7,645 nt of DNA, from positions 1 through 7,645 of the forward strand of contig JAMOMO010000376.1 of assembly GCA_027067035.1 (NCBI GenBank), read 5' to 3'. The notes beneath the pieces were generated by a model, which was given only the letters and a program-made list of their open reading frames with translations, did not search any database and had not been told where the DNA came from. Position numbers and translations under genes: made by a program. Positions 5,010-7,645 of the stretch are shown here, in pieces (within the stretch, counting starts at the first letter, position 1; the number at the start of each line of letters is the position of its first letter). This DNA is from Desulfobulbaceae bacterium. GTDB lineage: Bacteria; Desulfobacterota; Desulfobulbia; Desulfobulbales; Desulfocapsaceae.

Positions 5010-7645
5010 TCAGATCGGCAGGATGTGCATCTCTTCACGGGTCTCATGCAGTCCGGTCAGTACCTGGCCACTTCGTCCATCAATGGAGATCGGATCACCA
5101 AATCTGATCACCGTATTCCCCATTTCACAATATTTCTTTGTCTCATACACCTTCAGGTGCTTACAGCCCACTATACAGGTCTTCTCCAGACGAACTGCCA
5201 CCACCGAGGCATGGGAAGTCTGCCCCCCTCTGGATGTAAGAAGTCCCTCTGCCATATCAATGACCTTGATATCCTCGGGCACGGTATCTGAACGGATCAG
5301 AATCAGCGGAGTATCAGGGTCGCTCCTGCGCAGTTCCCGAATATTCTCTTCAGTAAAGACCGCCCGTCCCGACAGCGCCGAACCAGACACCCCGATTCCC
5401 TTGCCAAGGTAGTCCCTGGCAACAGCTTCGGCATCGGCAAAGACCTGAAACCGCTCCTGCTTCTTAATGGTTATCATATCACGGGTCTGCAGCAGATAAA
5501 GCTGGCTGGCATCGGGCCCCTCAAAGGTGAACTCAATTTCCTGTGGATTCCAGCGTTTCTCGTATACCAGTTCCCGTGAGATGGTAAGCAGCTCTTGATA
5601 TATGTCAGGATAACGTACTTCGAGGGTCTTATCAACTGCTCTTCCGTCAAGTTCTGCCTGTTCCACTGAGATGGGATAACTGGTAACCAGACCGGAAACG
5701 ATATCTTCCCCCTGATCGCCATAGGCGTAATCACCCCAGAGTGCAACCCGCTGCACCTTTCGATAGGGATGGGCAGTAAAGAGAACTCCAGATCCCGAAG
5801 ACTGGCTCTTGTTGCCATACACCATTGCCTGGACAATAACCGCCGTTCCCCACGAATCTGAAACATCCATGATCTTCCGATAATCCGAGGCCTTGTCCGT
5901 CTCCCAGGAATCAAAGACCATCTCAATGGCCGTCACCAGCTGCAGCCAGGGGTCATCGGGAATCCCAAGTCCCTGTTTGCGTATCACCTTCTGATACTCA
6001 AGGGCAAGTTCCTTCATCTGCTGCGGGGAAAAATGTCCTTTCATACTCACATTATGCCGCTTTTTCGCCTTATTCATCAGGGTCTGAAACTCTTCTCGCG
6101 GAACACCTGACGTCATGGCCCACGACTGGAGAAAACGGCGGTAATTATCCCAGGCCAGATAGGAATCACCATACTCCTGGGCCGCCTCCTCAATCAGCTC
6201 CTCATTGGTTCCCACATTATGGACTGTGGCCATCATTCCCGGCATGGAAACGGCAGCACCACTGCGCACCGAAAGCAGAAGAGGACTTTTGGGTGCCGCA
6301 AAGACCCGGCCGGTGAGCTTTTCAAGTTCGGTGAGTGAGGTCCTGACACGCTGCATAAACTCATCCCGTGCCTTGTCAAACCCGTAGATAACCTCCCTGC
6401 AGCGAAAAATCTCTGTGGTGATAATAAATGCGGGCGGCACCGGTTTCTCATCATCGCTCAGTACCTCCAGGTTAAAACCCTTGTTTCCAAGATGGATCAG
6501 ATCATGGGTATAGGGATTACTCCTGTGCAGCTGGGATATGGCGCATTCCGGGTTATAGGTCATGAGCAGATCAAGGCGTCGCTCATCAAGAATATCCTTC
6601 TGACTCTCCAGGGTACCGATAACTCTGGTGATGAAATTATCCAGATGCTGCAGACCAAAAGTGGTTGCGATCAGATCCCGCAGAAAGGCCTCTGAGAGGC
6701 TGTGAATGGAGTTTGTCTTGTCATCATCATTCCACAGGGAACGGTAGTTGGTAAGAAGATTGCTGGCACCGATCTGAGGGATGACAATGGAGAGATTATT
6801 CTGATGGATATTGGTATAATAGGAGTAGATGACATCCTTTACACCTTCAGACAATCCCCTGAAGATATCCAGATACTGGGTGTAGGAAAAGCGCCTTATC
6901 TTCAGTGAACTGCTAAGAAGAGAGATATAAATATCCAGCCGCCTGGATGAAATACCATCCACCCGCAGCGCACGCAGATAGAGCTTTAAACACTTCACAA
7001 TCCTGTAGAAGGTGGCCTGGGTGATGATGGAGAGATTCACGGTCTCAGGGAGGCGTTCCAGGAAAATATTGGTGAGGTTTTCCAGGCGGAAACTCAGGGA
7101 AAGACTGTCAAATTTTTTCTCCCGATACTTCCCGTAGACAGAGGGGATATCAACGGCGATATGCCGTTTATAATAGATATCCTCCCGCGCCTCAAAGACC
7201 TCACTGGAGAGAATAATGTCTTTCAGGCCCTCAAGGGTGTCCAGCAGGGCCTCAACACACTCCACTGTTTCGCAGTTTTCAAGGGTGTCAAGAAGTTCCT
7301 CCATCTCCGGAAACCCCTCCTGGGCAGCATGCTCAAGCTCTGAACGCAGCTCCTGAAAACCGAGGTTATACTTCTGGTTCAGAAGCTGAAACATGTGCAC
7401 GAGCAGGTCAAAACGCCGCAGCTCCGCAGGTTTTATATCCGTCTGGCTGGCAAGGTACTTCTGCCGCAGCTCCTGCTTCCAGGAGAGCAGATCATCTATT
7501 TCCGAGAAATCCAGCTCCTTCTGAATACGGGTGGAAATAACATGCTGATCATCAATGAACTTTCCGGTGCTTGCCACCTCACTGTATACCTCTTCGGGGA
7601 GGAAAGGCTGCAGCACCGTTTTATCACGGCTCAGCCAGAAGGCAA
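5010..7645 (-). CDS. PPDK/PEP-synthase-like dikinase lacking the PEP-binding barrel (5' end outside window)
   Basis: The frame is open to the right edge; the first start-like codon is a GTG at 7616, with no Shine-Dalgarno and in-frame coding upstream (AFWLSRDKT), so the gene is treated as partial. Numbering from that GTG gives 868 residues. Residues 1-370 are helix-rich with no domain I recognise. Residues 371-715 form a PPDK-type ATP-grasp domain (PF01326): GNKGFNL with K379, SVRSG with R451, MPGMM (458-462), GVLFTAHP (610-617), DQGED (634-638), EIEF with E693 and E695, and LLQTR with Q710. These match the PPDK nucleotide-binding residues K22, R92, D321, E323 and Q335, with a conservative D-to-E change. 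Residues 735-855 are the swivelling phospho-histidine domain, TSRGGQTSHAS with H802. The C-terminal PEP/pyruvate barrel is absent. It probably transfers phosphate from ATP through H802 to an unknown acceptor. Confidence 0.85.
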   Translation of the reverse strand, partial: AFWLSRDKTVLQPFLPEEVYSEVASTGKFIDDQHVISTRIQKELDFSEIDDLLSWKQELRQKYLASQTDIKPAELRRFDLLVHMFQLLNQKYNLGFQELRSELEHAAQEGFPEMEELLDTLENCETVECVEALLDTLEGLKDIILSSEVFEAREDIYYKRHIAVDIPSVYGKYREKKFDSLSLSFRLENLTNIFLERLPETVNLSIITQATFYRIVKCLKLYLRALRVDGISSRRLDIYISLLSSSLKIRRFSYTQYLDIFRGLSEGVKDVIYSYYTNIHQNNLSIVIPQIGASNLLTNYRSLWNDDDKTNSIHSLSEAFLRDLIATTFGLQHLDNFITRVIGTLESQKDILDERRLDLLMTYNPECAISQLHRSNPYTHDLIHLGNKGFNLEVLSDDEKPVPPAFIITTEIFRCREVIYGFDKARDEFMQRVRTSLTELEKLTGRVFAAPKSPLLLSVRSGAAVSMPGMMATVHNVGTNEELIEEAAQEYGDSYLAWDNYRRFLQSWAMTSGVPREEFQTLMNKAKKRHNVSMKGHFSPQQMKELALEYQKVIRKQGLGIPDDPWLQLVTAIEMVFDSWETDKASDYRKIMDVSDSWGTAVIVQAMVYGNKSQSSGSGVLFTAHPYRKVQRVALWGDYAYGDQGEDIVSGLVTSYPISVEQAELDGRAVDKTLEVRYPDIYQELLTISRELVYEKRWNPQEIEFTFEGPDASQLYLLQTRDMITIKKQERFQVFADAEAVARDYLGKGIGVSGSALSGRAVFTEENIRELRRSDPDTPLILIRSDTVPEDIKVIDMAEGLLTSRGGQTSHASVVAVRLEKTCIVGCKHLKVYETKKYCEMGNTVIRFGDPISIDGRSGQVLTGLHETREEMHILPI

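Overview
The window (7645 bases, roughly half G+C by eye) carries seven genes. Five read left to right (bases 1-4663) and two read right to left (4747-7645), so the two blocks converge near 4664-4746. Gene families and codon flavour suggest a Gram-negative anaerobe of the Desulfobacterota (a Desulfobulbales-like sulfate reducer is my best guess). That is inference: no rRNA or other marker is present. There is no tRNA, rRNA, CRISPR array, insertion sequence or attachment site, and no gene-free stretch longer than about 110 bases.

Block 1 (1-2416) is a cell-envelope pair. A membrane-anchored glycerophosphodiester phosphodiesterase, cut by the left edge, overlaps by 4 bases (ATGA) a D-alanyl-D-alanine carboxypeptidase (penicillin-binding protein, S11) with a signal peptide and a true C-terminal membrane anchor.

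Block 2 (2417-4663) starts with a good sigma70-type promoter (TGGACA, 17 bases, TATTAT). It continues with a small DUF2892/YgaP-like membrane protein, two tandem paralogous DUF1538 membrane proteins and a divergent PII-like signalling protein. The close spacing and overlaps suggest one transcript. The most attractive reading is a two-subunit membrane transporter (a Halomonas DUF1538 pair has been reported, as I recall, as a Na+/H+ antiporter called UmpAB) gated by its own cytoplasmic PII-like sensor. This is the best candidate here for a little-described system.

The convergence zone (4664-4746) holds two strong hairpins that probably end transcription from one or both sides.

Block 3 (minus strand, 7645-4747) has a large dikinase-like protein, cut by the right edge, and a 75-residue cysteine-rich SAP-like protein 35 bases downstream. 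The dikinase-like protein has an apparently intact PPDK-type ATP-grasp domain and a swivelling phospho-histidine domain. It lacks the C-terminal PEP/pyruvate-binding barrel and instead has about 370 residues of unassigned helical N-terminal sequence, so it is not an ordinary PEP synthase or PPDK and its phosphoryl acceptor is unknown.
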